From an uncultured Muribaculaceae bacterium (GTDB lineage: Bacteria > Bacteroidota > Bacteroidia > Bacteroidales > Muribaculaceae): a stretch of DNA of 41,619 nucleotides. The notes below the pieces were generated by a model. It did no database searches. It was not told where the DNA came from and worked only from the letters and a program-made list of their open reading frames with translations. How positions within the stretch are numbered: the first letter of the stretch is position 1; each line of letters starts with the position of its first letter. Both the position numbers and the translations under genes were made by a program. Positions 27,639-36,600 of this stretch are shown here, piece by piece. The stretch spans positions 1-41,619 of the forward strand of contig CALUMZ010000017.1 of assembly GCA_944321865.1 (NCBI GenBank). The letters run 5' to 3'.

Positions 27639-28934
27639 TTATTTCAACTCTTGTGTTGCCGCAATGCTCAACAGGTGGTGGCCTATGGTGCAGTACAGGC
27701 ATTTGCGGGCTTCGCAATATTGGCGGCGCAATTGAATGAGAGCCTGCGAAGTGAGCGCATCGGGACACTTGATGCCGGCGTTGGTGAATGTCGTTACTAT
27801 GCTGTTGCACTCGGGGCGTAGGCTTTCAAGCAATTCTATGGCGCGGTTGGCGATGTCGTAATTGCCGCATTTTGAGCCATAGGCATAGTATAGCGGAGCA
27901 ACGGTGTTGATGAGCAGAATGTCGATCGACGCATTGCCGACTACTCTCGTGGGCACTTCGGCGGGTGCGCCACCGAAGGTGTAGTGCGTCGACCAATACC
28001 CGCTTAATTCTATTGAAAACAGGTTGCGTAATTCTTTCTCGCCGGTGGCTTCGAGAATGCGGTTCATCAAGTCGAAACCGCCTTCAACCATTCGTGCAAG
28101 CAAGGCTATGCGGCGATATGGGAAATTCTGGGGTCTTACCCTGAATGATTTCCACATGGACGCCTCCATGTGCCGCAATTGGAATTTGTCGGACAGAAAT
28201 CGGTATTCGCGGGCAAGGCGCAGGTAATAGTCGTCGGCTCCTTGTATGGGCGTGTCGAAGAATCCGGCTTGCCCAAAGAGCAACGCTTCGAGTTGGAATA
28301 TCGAGTCGCTGTGCTTGTGCATAAGCCGCAATGGGGTGCGCCGGGCAAGCATCTCGAATGCGTCGTTGTTGATGCCAAACCCAAGGCTGCGGGCTATCGT
28401 GACGTAGCAGATGTCTTGCCAACTGCCGCAAAAGGTGTCGTAGAGCGCAAATATGCGTTGTACTTTCTCGTTGAGCCTTTCAAAGGCCAGTGCTTCGACC
28501 CATTCTGTGATTTTCAGTTGCGGAATATCCTTGATCATTGCCGCGCATGGCAGTGTCGACGACGGATTGTTGACGAGGTGCATATACTTGTCGTGGAAGT
28601 GAGGCGAACAGGCGAGTACCATTTGCGGAATCTGCTCGCCGTTGCTGCGGAACACCGGCGCATCGTCTTTTTCCACCACATGCAATATCACCGAGTCGTA
28701 GGCGCGGTCACGGTCGTGTCCGTGCCGGTGCCAGTCGGTGGCGCGAATGTGCATTTCCACGTTGCCCACCCACAGCTCGCCGTCTATCTCCACTTTGGCG
28801 TTGAAGAAGTCGGGGCCCGCATCGGTGTTGGGCAGTCCCGGGTCGATTACACGTATTCGCCGCCCGTCGTTGGTGTGCATTTGCGACGTGTTCCACAACT
28901 TGTGCTGCCACACATATTGCATTAGTTTCTCCAT
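27639..28934 (-). CDS. DUF2851 family protein
   Basis: A 431-residue protein with the N-terminal segment of the Bacteroidetes DUF2851 family: IRVIDPGLPNTDAGPDFFNAK, GNVEMHIRATDWHRHGHD and YDSVILHVV. The acidic and histidine residues of that segment look like a metal-dependent hydrolase or nuclease core, but no activity is established to my knowledge. The C-terminus carries four cysteines (CEARKCLYCTIG), perhaps a metal site. No signal peptide. The upstream gap has a TGCCAAG-N12-CTTGGCA inverted repeat (28955-28980). Confidence 0.85.
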   Translation of the reverse strand: MEKLMQYVWQHKLWNTSQMHTNDGRRIRVIDPGLPNTDAGPDFFNAKVEIDGELWVGNVEMHIRATDWHRHGHDRDRAYDSVILHVVEKDDAPVFRSNGEQIPQMVLACSPHFHDKYMHLVNNPSSTLPCAAMIKDIPQLKITEWVEALAFERLNEKVQRIFALYDTFCGSWQDICYVTIARSLGFGINNDAFEMLARRTPLRLMHKHSDSIFQLEALLFGQAGFFDTPIQGADDYYLRLAREYRFLSDKFQLRHMEASMWKSFRVRPQNFPYRRIALLARMVEGGFDLMNRILEATGEKELRNLFSIELSGYWSTHYTFGGAPAEVPTRVVGNASIDILLINTVAPLYYAYGSKCGNYDIANRAIELLESLRPECNSIVTTFTNAGIKCPDALTSQALIQLRRQYCEARKCLYCTIGHHLLSIAATQELK

Positions 28935-28954
28935 CGGTGCTACTGATTTTGTTG

Positions 28955-28980
28955 TGCCAAGATAACGAAAAAACTTGGCA
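28955..28980. promoter_or_regulatory. TGCCAAG-N12-CTTGGCA inverted repeat
   Basis: Perfect 7-bp arms (28955-28961 and 28974-28980) 21 bp upstream of the DUF2851 start, overlapping a TATCTTGG variant of the -7 box. A possible operator. Confidence 0.4.
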
Positions 28981-29045
28981 TTGCAGGTATATTTACGGTG
29001 GCATTGGCAAAAAACTTTTGTGGTTGGCGTTCAGAAGCCTTGCTG

Positions 29046-29060
29046 ACAGCCTCAGGCTGT
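29046..29060. terminator. short hairpin after the SDR gene
   Basis: ACAGCC-TCA-GGCTGT, a 6-bp stem with a 3-nt loop, lies 37 bp past the SDR stop. There is no U tract on the minus strand, so termination is uncertain. Confidence 0.3.
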
Positions 29061-29096
29061 TCATGACGCTCGGTTTTGTAGCATATCCCACCTCTC

Positions 29097-29834
29097 TTAT
29101 TCCGGGTATATCATTTTGACTGTAGCTCCGCCATCGATGGCTATGGTTTGGCCGTTGATGAACTCATTTTCAGGTTCGCACAGGAACAGGCACATGCGGG
29201 CAATGTCTTGAGGCATCCCGACGCGACCCGACAAGTGAAAGGCATGGTCTTCGGGTCGCAGAATCTCATCTTCTTGCACATGAATCCACCCCGGAGCAAT
29301 GGCGTTGACGGTGATGCGCATCGGAGCTAACGACACCGCCAAAGCGTGCGTCAGGGAGTAAATTCCACCTTTCGATGCGGAGTAGGCCTCGGTGCCGGCT
29401 TCGCTTTGCAGGTATCGTGTGGAGCAGATGTTTATTATTCGTCCGTATGCCGTGTTGCCGTTTGCATGGCGGTGTCGCGCCAACATCCGAGCAGTGATGA
29501 AGGCCGGCCGCAGGTTGGTGTTTATCACCCGGTCGAACTCTTCTACCGTCACCTCGGTGAGCGGCTTGAATAACCCGATTCCGACGTTATTCACCAAAAT
29601 GTCTATGTCGCCTTCGGCAAGGAATTGCCTTTGGAGGCACGCTTCGAGCAGTGCTGCATCGGTGACATCTGCCTTATGGAAGGTGGCTCCAGTTGTGCCT
29701 GCAATCACCTTGCCCCGTTCTTCGTCGGCATCGCAAAATGCCACCTTGTCGCCCCGGCCGGCAAATGCTTCGACTATGCTTCTGCCTATTCCGTGCGCTC
29801 CGCCGGTGACAAAGATTCTTCGACTGTCGTTCAT
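29097..29834 (-). CDS. short-chain dehydrogenase/reductase
   Basis: A 245-residue SDR oxidoreductase. TGGAHGIG (10-17) is the dinucleotide loop, NNVG (82-85) follows, and the catalytic S138, Y151 and K155 (YSASK) are present. D35 after the second beta strand (FCDAD) suggests NAD(H) preference. Substrate unknown. ATG 29834 is preferred since the glycine loop follows ten residues later; an in-frame ATG 15 codons upstream overlaps the DUF169 region. It lies 53 bp after the DUF169 gene on the same strand, possibly cotranscribed. Confidence 0.9.
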   Translation of the reverse strand: MNDSRRIFVTGGAHGIGRSIVEAFAGRGDKVAFCDADEERGKVIAGTTGATFHKADVTDAALLEACLQRQFLAEGDIDILVNNVGIGLFKPLTEVTVEEFDRVINTNLRPAFITARMLARHRHANGNTAYGRIINICSTRYLQSEAGTEAYSASKGGIYSLTHALAVSLAPMRITVNAIAPGWIHVQEDEILRPEDHAFHLSGRVGMPQDIARMCLFLCEPENEFINGQTIAIDGGATVKMIYPE

Positions 29835-29887
29835 GTCTGTGTGTATATATATTTTTTGTGCCTGTTTTTTACAAATCAAGCGGGTGT

Positions 29888-30610
29888 CTAATGTTCCTGC
29901 TGTTTCTCCCCGTCGATGCGTCGCTTTACCGCAGAGAATGCTTTCTTGAACAGTGCCGAATCGTCGATGGTCAACGTCATCTCCTTGAAGCGGCAGGCAG
30001 GTATGACAAACGAAAGTTCATTGGCCGGAACCAACGGGCGGGCCGACGGGTCGAGCAGCCCGATGAAGCAACTGCGGCCTCCTTTCCTGTTTTCCTGCAC
30101 TGCAAAGGTGACTATGCTGCAACACCCCGATGCGAAGCGTGTGACAACGGCATCGTCACCGTTGTTGTCATAGAATGCCCATGAACACAGCCCCGAAAGG
30201 ATGTCGGGAGTTGCGAAAAACAGAATACCCTCTACGTCGTTGAGCGAGCTGATTTGGTCGATGCGCACAAAATTCAGATACGGCTTGTCGGTCAGCCGAA
30301 TGCCAAGCCGGCTGATATATTCCTTCACCTGCTCGGGAGTCTGCTTGTAGTGTTCCACTTCCGATACGAATATGGGAGTCCGCTCTTGCATGGGGGCAAA
30401 GGCCGTGTACAACCTTCCGCCGCCGCACGACACATTTTCGGCGCAAAGCGTCAGTGGTTCACCTTCACAAACTTTGCGAATCGCTCCGACCATGCAGTGC
30501 GGCATTTTGCCGATTCCCGAGCATGCCTTGTCGCTGTACCCGAAAGCGACGGGCAGCGGTGTTGCCGTCCCGAATGCCTTGATGTAACTTTCGATGAATT
30601 TCTGTATCAT
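29888..30610 (-). CDS. DUF169 domain protein
   Basis: A 240-residue protein of the DUF169 family (PLPVAFGYSD, CMVGAIRKVCEGEPLTLCAENVSC in two parts, GGGRLYTAF, ASGCCSIVTFAVQENR). It has about eight cysteines, several in CxxxxxxC-like clusters, so a metal or Fe-S site is possible; function unknown. The start ATG 30610 is supported by a TATATTTG box at 30646-30639 that lies inside the longer frame. The SDR gene follows. Confidence 0.82.
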   Translation of the reverse strand: MIQKFIESYIKAFGTATPLPVAFGYSDKACSGIGKMPHCMVGAIRKVCEGEPLTLCAENVSCGGGRLYTAFAPMQERTPIFVSEVEHYKQTPEQVKEYISRLGIRLTDKPYLNFVRIDQISSLNDVEGILFFATPDILSGLCSWAFYDNNGDDAVVTRFASGCCSIVTFAVQENRKGGRSCFIGLLDPSARPLVPANELSFVIPACRFKEMTLTIDDSALFKKAFSAVKRRIDGEKQQEH

Positions 30611-30638
30611 ATCCTTGTAATACTTAACACGTTCATTA

Positions 30639-30646
30639 CAAATATA
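30639..30646 (-). promoter_or_regulatory. -7 box of DUF169-SDR
   Basis: Minus-strand TATATTTG fits TAnnTTTG; start near 30632, leader about 22 nt to ATG 30610. Confidence 0.5.
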
Positions 30647-30775
30647 GCGAAAGTCGAGAGCAATATAAAAAATGGGCTTGCACATTTTTTGCATTGCCGA
30701 GACGCATCACAAATATACGGATTATTTTTCCCTCGACGAAACATTGTATTACGAAAAATCGAGGTTACTTGTGCC

Positions 30776-30805
30776 TTGGCATGGCATATCATGCGCTTAA
30801 TTTTG
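30776..30805 (+). promoter_or_regulatory. promoter of the YgjP-like gene (TTG-N19-TAnnTTTG)
   Basis: TTG at 30776-30778 and TAATTTTG at 30798-30805 with a 19-bp spacer. The start near 30812 rules out the upstream ATGs at 30694 and 30781 and selects ATG 30829. Confidence 0.7.
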
Positions 30806-30828
30806 CCTCCGAAGAATTAAGGTTAATC

Positions 30829-31635
30829 ATGGAACAAATTTATACTTGGAAAGAGTTTATGAAACGGCGGAGGCTGCTGAACGCCCGGTTGGCAGAGGTA
30901 GCGGCGACGTGTTGGCATCCCAACCGTGTCATTCAGGTCGGCGAACATTACCGGCAAATCACGCCTGAGGCATTCACGCTTAAAGACAAACGGCATTTCT
31001 ACAAGGCGGCACGGGAATTGTTGGAAAAGGAGGTGTTGCTACACTTGTACATGGGTGCCGCCCGGTGTTTGCCCGGTGAAGTGGGGAGATATGCGGCGGA
31101 ATGCGGTTTCAATGGCTACCGTGATACCCGCATCAGTTATGAATGGCGGAGGGATGCCTTGGCCTGCTGCACGTATGACAACTATGTGATGTTTAGTTTT
31201 TATTTTGTGCTGTTCGGCCATGAAAGGCGCATCACCGGCACCATCTTGCATGAGTTGTGCCACACTGTTCATCACCACCACAGGCTCCCGTTCTGGCAAC
31301 TGCTTGAACAAAAGTTGAAAATGTCCGGTTTGGTCGGGCAAGATTATGACGGCTGGGACAAGAAAATGCTTCACATAGCCGAAAGCCAAATGCCGATGCC
31401 GGAATTTTTATTCCAAAGACTTTATCATATTCCGTCGGCATGGTGTGTGCCGATGTATGTGCCTTGCTGTTCGGAGGATGATTACGAGGCCGGGCATTGG
31501 TCTTGTTTTTACATAGAAACATTCTCGACCTTGAAAAGGATTATCCGCAAGAAGTTAAACGAATGCAGGCAAGATGGCTCGTTAGAGACGTACAGGCGGT
31601 TGTATGGCGTGGATGAATCTGTGTTTTTTTGTTAG
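30829..31635 (+). CDS. YgjP-like zinc metallopeptidase-domain protein
   Basis: The 268-residue product contains HELCHTVHHHHRLPFW (141-156), which lines up with the YgjP/DUF45 consensus HELxHxxxxNHxxxFW: zinc ligands H141, H145 and H151, catalytic E142. The N-terminal 100 residues and the C-terminal 100 residues (with CVPMYVPCC) match nothing I recognise, so it is an unusual member. Often such proteins accompany restriction or accessory loci. It is divergent from the DUF169 gene and carries its own promoter. The protein is cytosolic by absence of a signal peptide. Confidence 0.75.
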   Translation: MEQIYTWKEFMKRRRLLNARLAEVAATCWHPNRVIQVGEHYRQITPEAFTLKDKRHFYKAARELLEKEVLLHLYMGAARCLPGEVGRYAAECGFNGYRDTRISYEWRRDALACCTYDNYVMFSFYFVLFGHERRITGTILHELCHTVHHHHRLPFWQLLEQKLKMSGLVGQDYDGWDKKMLHIAESQMPMPEFLFQRLYHIPSAWCVPMYVPCCSEDDYEAGHWSCFYIETFSTLKRIIRKKLNECRQDGSLETYRRLYGVDESVFFC

Positions 31636-31772
31636 TGATGGCAGACGGCTCGTTTTGACAATGCAAAGGTAGGTGGCCGGGGTGCAACCTTTTTGCGTAC
31701 CGAAAAATAATTTTAATTATTATTTGTCATCAGCCTGCAAAATGGCCAAAGAGCTTTCAATTTAACCATCCT

Positions 31773-31795
31773 ACGGTCTAATGACCGTTTTGGGT
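31773..31795. repeat. dispersed palindromic repeat, copy C (terminator-like)
   Basis: Perfect hairpin ACGGTC-TAAT-GACCGT (31773-31788) followed by TTT and GGG. The CGGTCTAATGACCG core is identical to copy A (9895-9908). The U tract makes a rightward terminator plausible. Confidence 0.6.
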
Positions 31796-31856
31796 TGAAA
31801 TTTAAGTAAGAATGGGTGAGCTTGTTTTTTTAAGTTACAAATACGTGACAAATCAT

Positions 31857-31864
31857 TATTTTTG
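31857..31864 (+). promoter_or_regulatory. -7 box of the orphan gene
   Basis: TATTTTTG fits TAnnTTTG, with TTA 19 bp upstream as a partial -33. Start near 31871; leader about 70 nt. Confidence 0.5.
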
Positions 31865-31939
31865 TACATAGCGATGAGGTGAAACATTGTGTCTTTTTTA
31901 ATGAACAGAAGAATTAATTTTTTTTAGATTGTAAGGTGT

Positions 31940-32659
31940 ATGTATGATGAACTGTCAGTTAAATGCAGCAGCTTGATTACATTAGTAATGCAGAATCAAG
32001 CAGAAAAAGTTATTGATTTGTTAGAGTCGGGTATTATAGACACAAGGATTCTAAATGATATTGGTTGCTGTGAATCTCCTTTACCGTTGTATAAACTTTC
32101 TTTATGTAATGAAATCCTTTTGGACGATGATAATTGGTCAGAAAGTTTTCTTCCCATTGTTGAGTGTAATAGGAAAGGATGTAAAGCACTTTTGGATTAC
32201 TGGAAGAGACGTTGGAATTGTCCGGTTGATAGGCCCGTTAATTTTTTTGATTATCAAGATGTATGTACTTATTTTAGGGATTGGGATATGGACGAAGTAT
32301 TGGATGGTGACATGAATGAATTGGTTGCTTTGGGATATGACAAGGATGAGGTGGAATTTTGCTACGCAGTTCTTACGTACAAGCCTGACTTAATCCAAAA
32401 ACATATTGCACTGCGGACAAATCCGGATGTCTATATATCAGGAGATGTCCCACCGGGTGCCGGAAGTGCAACAGACGGAGAATGTTATAATGCTTTGGTC
32501 TTTTGTAATACGGTTTATTGCGATGCTTTTGATTGTTACAATTTGGCAGCTTTTTGGGAGAATGCGCAAATTCGACATGCCGAAGTCTGTGATGTTCATT
32601 TGCTTGTTGAAGCGGCAGCATATCGTGATTTGGAAAATAAATTAAGACGTTTACTTTAG
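31940..32659 (+). CDS. hypothetical AT-rich orphan protein
   Basis: A 239-residue protein I do not recognise. It is acidic, cysteine-rich (11 or so, with no CxxC zinc pattern), and helical; the N-terminal SLITLVMQNQAEKVIDLLESG segment looks ankyrin-like in spacing, but no full repeat is evident. No signal peptide or transmembrane segment. Codon use is visibly more AT-rich than the housekeeping genes, suggesting recent acquisition. It converges with jetD; palindromic repeats flank it on both sides (31773 and 32708). Some immunity or antidote proteins of polymorphic toxins look like this, but that is only a guess. Confidence 0.6.
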   Translation: MYDELSVKCSSLITLVMQNQAEKVIDLLESGIIDTRILNDIGCCESPLPLYKLSLCNEILLDDDNWSESFLPIVECNRKGCKALLDYWKRRWNCPVDRPVNFFDYQDVCTYFRDWDMDEVLDGDMNELVALGYDKDEVEFCYAVLTYKPDLIQKHIALRTNPDVYISGDVPPGAGSATDGECYNALVFCNTVYCDAFDCYNLAAFWENAQIRHAEVCDVHLLVEAAAYRDLENKLRRLL

Positions 32660-32707
32660 ATATAACGATAGTTTGGCGAAGTGTTACCTGTGTAATTAAG
32701 TAAAAAA

Positions 32708-32777
32708 AAACGGTCATTAATCCGCAAATATTTATTTTGAAAATGCTTTTTAACCAAAATCTAGTGACCGATTTGGG
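32708..32777. repeat. dispersed palindromic repeat, copy B
   Basis: Long-range stem CGGTCATTA (32711-32719) with TAGTGACCG (32762-32770), the outer right end reading ATTTGGGTT as in copy C. It shares ACGGTCATTAnnCCGCAAATA and TTTTGAA with the minus-strand reading of copy A. It touches the jetD stop codon (32778-32780) and separates convergent genes, consistent with a bidirectional terminator. Confidence 0.65.
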
Positions 32778-33638
32778 TTAAACGTTGGTGAGTTGTGGCG
32801 CAATATAGCCTTCTTGGTCGTAGGCTTTTCGCTCGCGATTAATTAAATCAATCAACCGTTGCAATTCGTGCGTGTCGGCTTTGGTATCCTTAAAGCGGCG
32901 GTACTGTTCGTCGTACCTTTTCCCGGAGCCTGACTTCAGGCGCGTTTCAATATCGTCGGGTATCAAATATGAAGAGCGTTCCTTGCCTATATATTGGTAA
33001 AACTCAGAAAGGAAAATGCTTATCCCGGCCAAATCAAAATCGCCGAAGTGAAGGTAATGGTTTGGAATGGTGCAAAGCCACTTCCTGAGGTCGGTCGATT
33101 GCGGATAGCGCGACACAAAAAGTGCCCTGCTTGAAAGCCTGTGTGCTTGAAGATATGTTTCAAAAAAGCTTTGTTGCCTGCGAATCAGTCTGAAATTTTC
33201 CATGTTCTCGATGCCAATTACCACTACATCTTCGGGAATTGTGAACTGTTCCCATTCTGTGACAAAAAGGAAACTTCCTTCTTGCGGATTTACTGCAAAT
33301 GCTTTTCCGCTGAGAGAACACTCGATAGGTTCATAGCTGTTTACCGGGAATCCCGGGCAGGAACGAACCATTACAAGTTTGGAGTTGTCGGTTTCGGCAG
33401 CCATCGAAGCACGGGAATCTGTAGCCGCAACGTCAAGGATGCGATAGCTTTCGTCCTTGTCGATAAGAAACCTTTTTAAGGCTTCTGTATCACGGGCACG
33501 ATATGATTTTCTTGAGCCGCGTGAAATGACCGATAGCATGCCCTCGGCCATCAACTCGTCACATAACTTGCCATTGAGCTTTGAACCGGCCACCTGCTCT
33601 CCGGCCACCAATGCCATTATTGATGCACTTATTGCCAT
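32778..33638 (-). CDS. jetD: Wadjet JetD-like Toprim nuclease subunit (short form)
   Basis: A 286-residue DUF2220/DUF3322-type protein. A short N-terminal winged-helix region (about 10-60, KLCDELMAEGMLSVISRGSRKSY) precedes a topoisomerase VI A-like Toprim domain with E144 (VVIGIENMENF) and the D200-x-D202 pair (HFGDFDLAGI), the metal-binding residues of JetD nucleases. JetD cleaves the plasmid after the SMC complex meets it. Most JetD proteins are close to 400 residues, so the N-terminal arm domain is reduced. It starts 8 bp after jetC. It ends at a palindromic repeat. Confidence 0.85.
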   Translation of the reverse strand: MAISASIMALVAGEQVAGSKLNGKLCDELMAEGMLSVISRGSRKSYRARDTEALKRFLIDKDESYRILDVAATDSRASMAAETDNSKLVMVRSCPGFPVNSYEPIECSLSGKAFAVNPQEGSFLFVTEWEQFTIPEDVVVIGIENMENFRLIRRQQSFFETYLQAHRLSSRALFVSRYPQSTDLRKWLCTIPNHYLHFGDFDLAGISIFLSEFYQYIGKERSSYLIPDDIETRLKSGSGKRYDEQYRRFKDTKADTHELQRLIDLINRERKAYDQEGYIAPQLTNV

Positions 33639-33646
33639 AAAAGCTA

Positions 33647-36600
33647 TTATTTTATCCGTTTCAGCAGTTTGTCTACTCTCGTTTTCACTCCTTGCTTGCT
33701 CAAAAGATATGTGTAGCGGTAGTCATAAGGGTTATATGACGTTGGCGAGCTGTTGATGAGATAGATGTTGCGCGAATTGGCAAATTGCAGGATGCCCTTG
33801 ATATTGTTGGGGTGCAAGCGGCCTATCTCGTCCATCATGCAGTGCACGATGAAATCGCCTGTCTTGCGGGCTGCCTTTTTCTTAAAAACATTGATGAGCA
33901 TGATGTTGACCATTGCTTTCACAAGAATATCTGTTCCGTCCGATCCCACATTGTTGATGCGTTCGACCCAACCGGTGTCATTGTCGTTCTCCTTTACGCG
34001 GAATTGCAGGCGGAAGGTGTCACCCAGCGACACCGTCGGGCGATTGGGCTCGTTTTGCAACCGGTGAGACAAGCTCTTCAAGTAATCCACTATCTTGCGG
34101 TTCATATCATCACGGTTGTCATTTGAGAAAAGATTGAGTTCTCCGATTGAGAGTGCATTCTCCACAGTGTAGTCATGAATGGAGATAAGCAGCTGCATGA
34201 GCTTGTCGGACGATTCGGTTGCCCTAAGTTCGATGCTCTTGATTACCCCGGCGAAATTTTTTTCCACAAAATCACGATTTATGTCGAGAATGACTCCGTC
34301 GACATCCGACCGGCGTTTCATCAACGATCCGATTTCGGTCGAGATGCGTCCCATAATGTCTTTGTAATGTTCGCTGGTGCGCCTGCGAAACTCCTCGATT
34401 TTATTATTGTCCATGAAGTCTTGCAAGTCAACGGCTATCTGCAAGAAGTCGTTGTCTGTTGCAGGCATTGTGTTGAAATGGAAGGCATTTTGAGGCTTGA
34501 AATTGCGATTGAAATCAAGCACCGTACCCTTTAGTCTTTCTATCGACTCGCGTTTTTGATTGACCGTACCACGAAGTTGGCTCAGAAGCTCTTGGCAATC
34601 GCGGTTTGTCGTCATCGACTTGTCGTCGGAGAGGAAAGAGTCGGGTACCAAATGTTCGGTTTCGACCATCTGCCGGTAACGGTTCAAGCCTTCTTTCCTG
34701 CGCGTCAGCTCCTTTAGCACTGCATTCCTATGCGCTTCCAGTTCCTTGCATTTCTCCTCGATGCGGATTCGTTTGTCGTCGTATCGCTGTTGCGCCGTTG
34801 ATAGTTGTTGCTCGATAGCCTTGATGTTATTCTTGATTTCAGGTTCCTTGGCAAAAAGGTTTTGTTCGGCATCGTGGTACCTGACAACCATCGGACGTTC
34901 TTCGTTAATCTTATCCAACAAAGCATTCAAGTCTTTCAAAGCTCTGTGATATTGTTCAAGCAGATTTGTGTCGACCCCTTTGCCTGCAAGTTCTGCCTTT
35001 CGCTGCTCGTCGAGTTGCACCATCTGAGTTTCAAACTCCCGATTATGCGCAGCCGCTTCAGAGTCTTGCGATTCTTTGAACGCGCGCAGTTCCTCATCAA
35101 GAGCTTTTGAGGCCTTGTTGAATGAAGTGTCAAGCTCTTTAAGGTCTTTATTGACTTTAGCTTCATTCTTTTCGCGGGCATTTTTCTCAGATTGTACTTT
35201 CAGCACAGCTTCATTGAAGTTGCGTTCGCGCGTGTCTTTTTCTTGGGCAATCATCTCGAGTTCGTCCATCTCCAGTTTGTGCCGGCTGTTTTGCAGGTCT
35301 TGCCGCTTGACGGGGATTTGCTCTTTTTCAACTTTCAATGATGCCGCTTCCTGACGGAGCGGATTGAGTTTCTCGGCATATTTTTTCCTGAGCCGGGATA
35401 TATCTTCCTGAAGGGTGACGGGCAATTGCATGAGTCGGCGACTAATCTGCAACACTTGCTCTTCCAGATTCTTCTTTTCGGCTCTATATTCATCGGGCGT
35501 GCGATGCACCGAGGCAATGTTGTCGAGGTTTAATCTTATGCCAAACAGACTGTTGGAAGCTCCGTCCGGCTGTGGGTCGAGCCCTTGGGCATATAAAATT
35601 CGTTCTTCATCGACGACCTTGCCGATGGTATTTTCCCACCCGGCTGCATTTTCACAGAGCCACTTGTAAAGGGATCCGTCGAAATGTGAAAGCAGGTCGT
35701 TAATCTTCCCGATTTGTGCGCGAATTTGTGTGCGGTCGGCATCTAAGCGTTCCTGCTCGCGTTGGGTGGTCTGCCTGATTCCGGTTTCTTTCATCTCATA
35801 CTCGGCGGTAACCCGGGCAATCGTGCTTTCTACTGCCATCTGCTTGGCTGCATTCTCTTTTTCGGTCAAGTCAAGCTGCATTAGTTGCTCGTCAACCTGC
35901 TTTATTTCATCGGCCATGGGGTGCCACCGGCGTAGTTCCTTCAGGGCACTGTCGGCTTTGTTCTGTTCGACCAGCAACATTTGCAGGCGTTCGTCAGATT
36001 CATGCCGCCATTTGCCGGACGCATCCATGATTTGGTCCCGGCTCTTGGTGCGCTTCTCGTCCAAGTCTTTGCGCCTTGCATTGAGCGCGTCTTGTTTCAG
36101 GTGATATGCTTCTTTCAAGGCATTCTCGAATGCCTCGCGGGAATTCTTCAGCTTGTCTTTTGCAATATTGTATTTCTCCTCTATCGAAGCATATGTTTTC
36201 AACAAATCGTCCAATAGCGTTTGCTTCTCTTTTGCTTCCTGCTTGAGAGCGGTCTCGCGGCGGGCACGGGCAAGTATGTCATCAATGCCGGCGGCTTTAA
36301 AATTATCTCGTGCTTGCGCTATTTCTTTCAGTTTGCTCTTTTTTGCTCCAAGTTCTTGGTTGAGGCTGTCTTTTTCTTTGTCATACCCCTCCTTGAGTTC
36401 TTTTCCATGGCTTTGCTCTTTTTCAATTTCGGCTTTGGCTTTTTCCGCTTCGACTTCCAAAAGCGGTATGCGCTGTTCGCTGTCGGCCACGGCATGGTTG
36501 AGCATGTGCCACACGTCCGACAATTGCCGGTCGAGTGCCACAATTGTACGCCCCATTTCGGCAATTTTCAGTGCCTGTCGGCGTACCGGATAACTGCCAT

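Larger units (their letters stand above)
31636..31939. other. 304-bp gap with repeat copy C and a promoter
   Basis: No gene seen. It holds a palindromic repeat (31773-31795), a rightward -7 box at 31857-31864 and a minus-strand TACCTTTG at 31671-31664 with no gene it could serve. AT content rises toward the orphan gene at 31940. Confidence 0.5.

Noticed and set aside
31664..31671. Minus-strand TACCTTTG box after the YgjP-like gene
   Set aside because: No TTG at the right spacing and no leftward gene to serve; probably chance or a relic.
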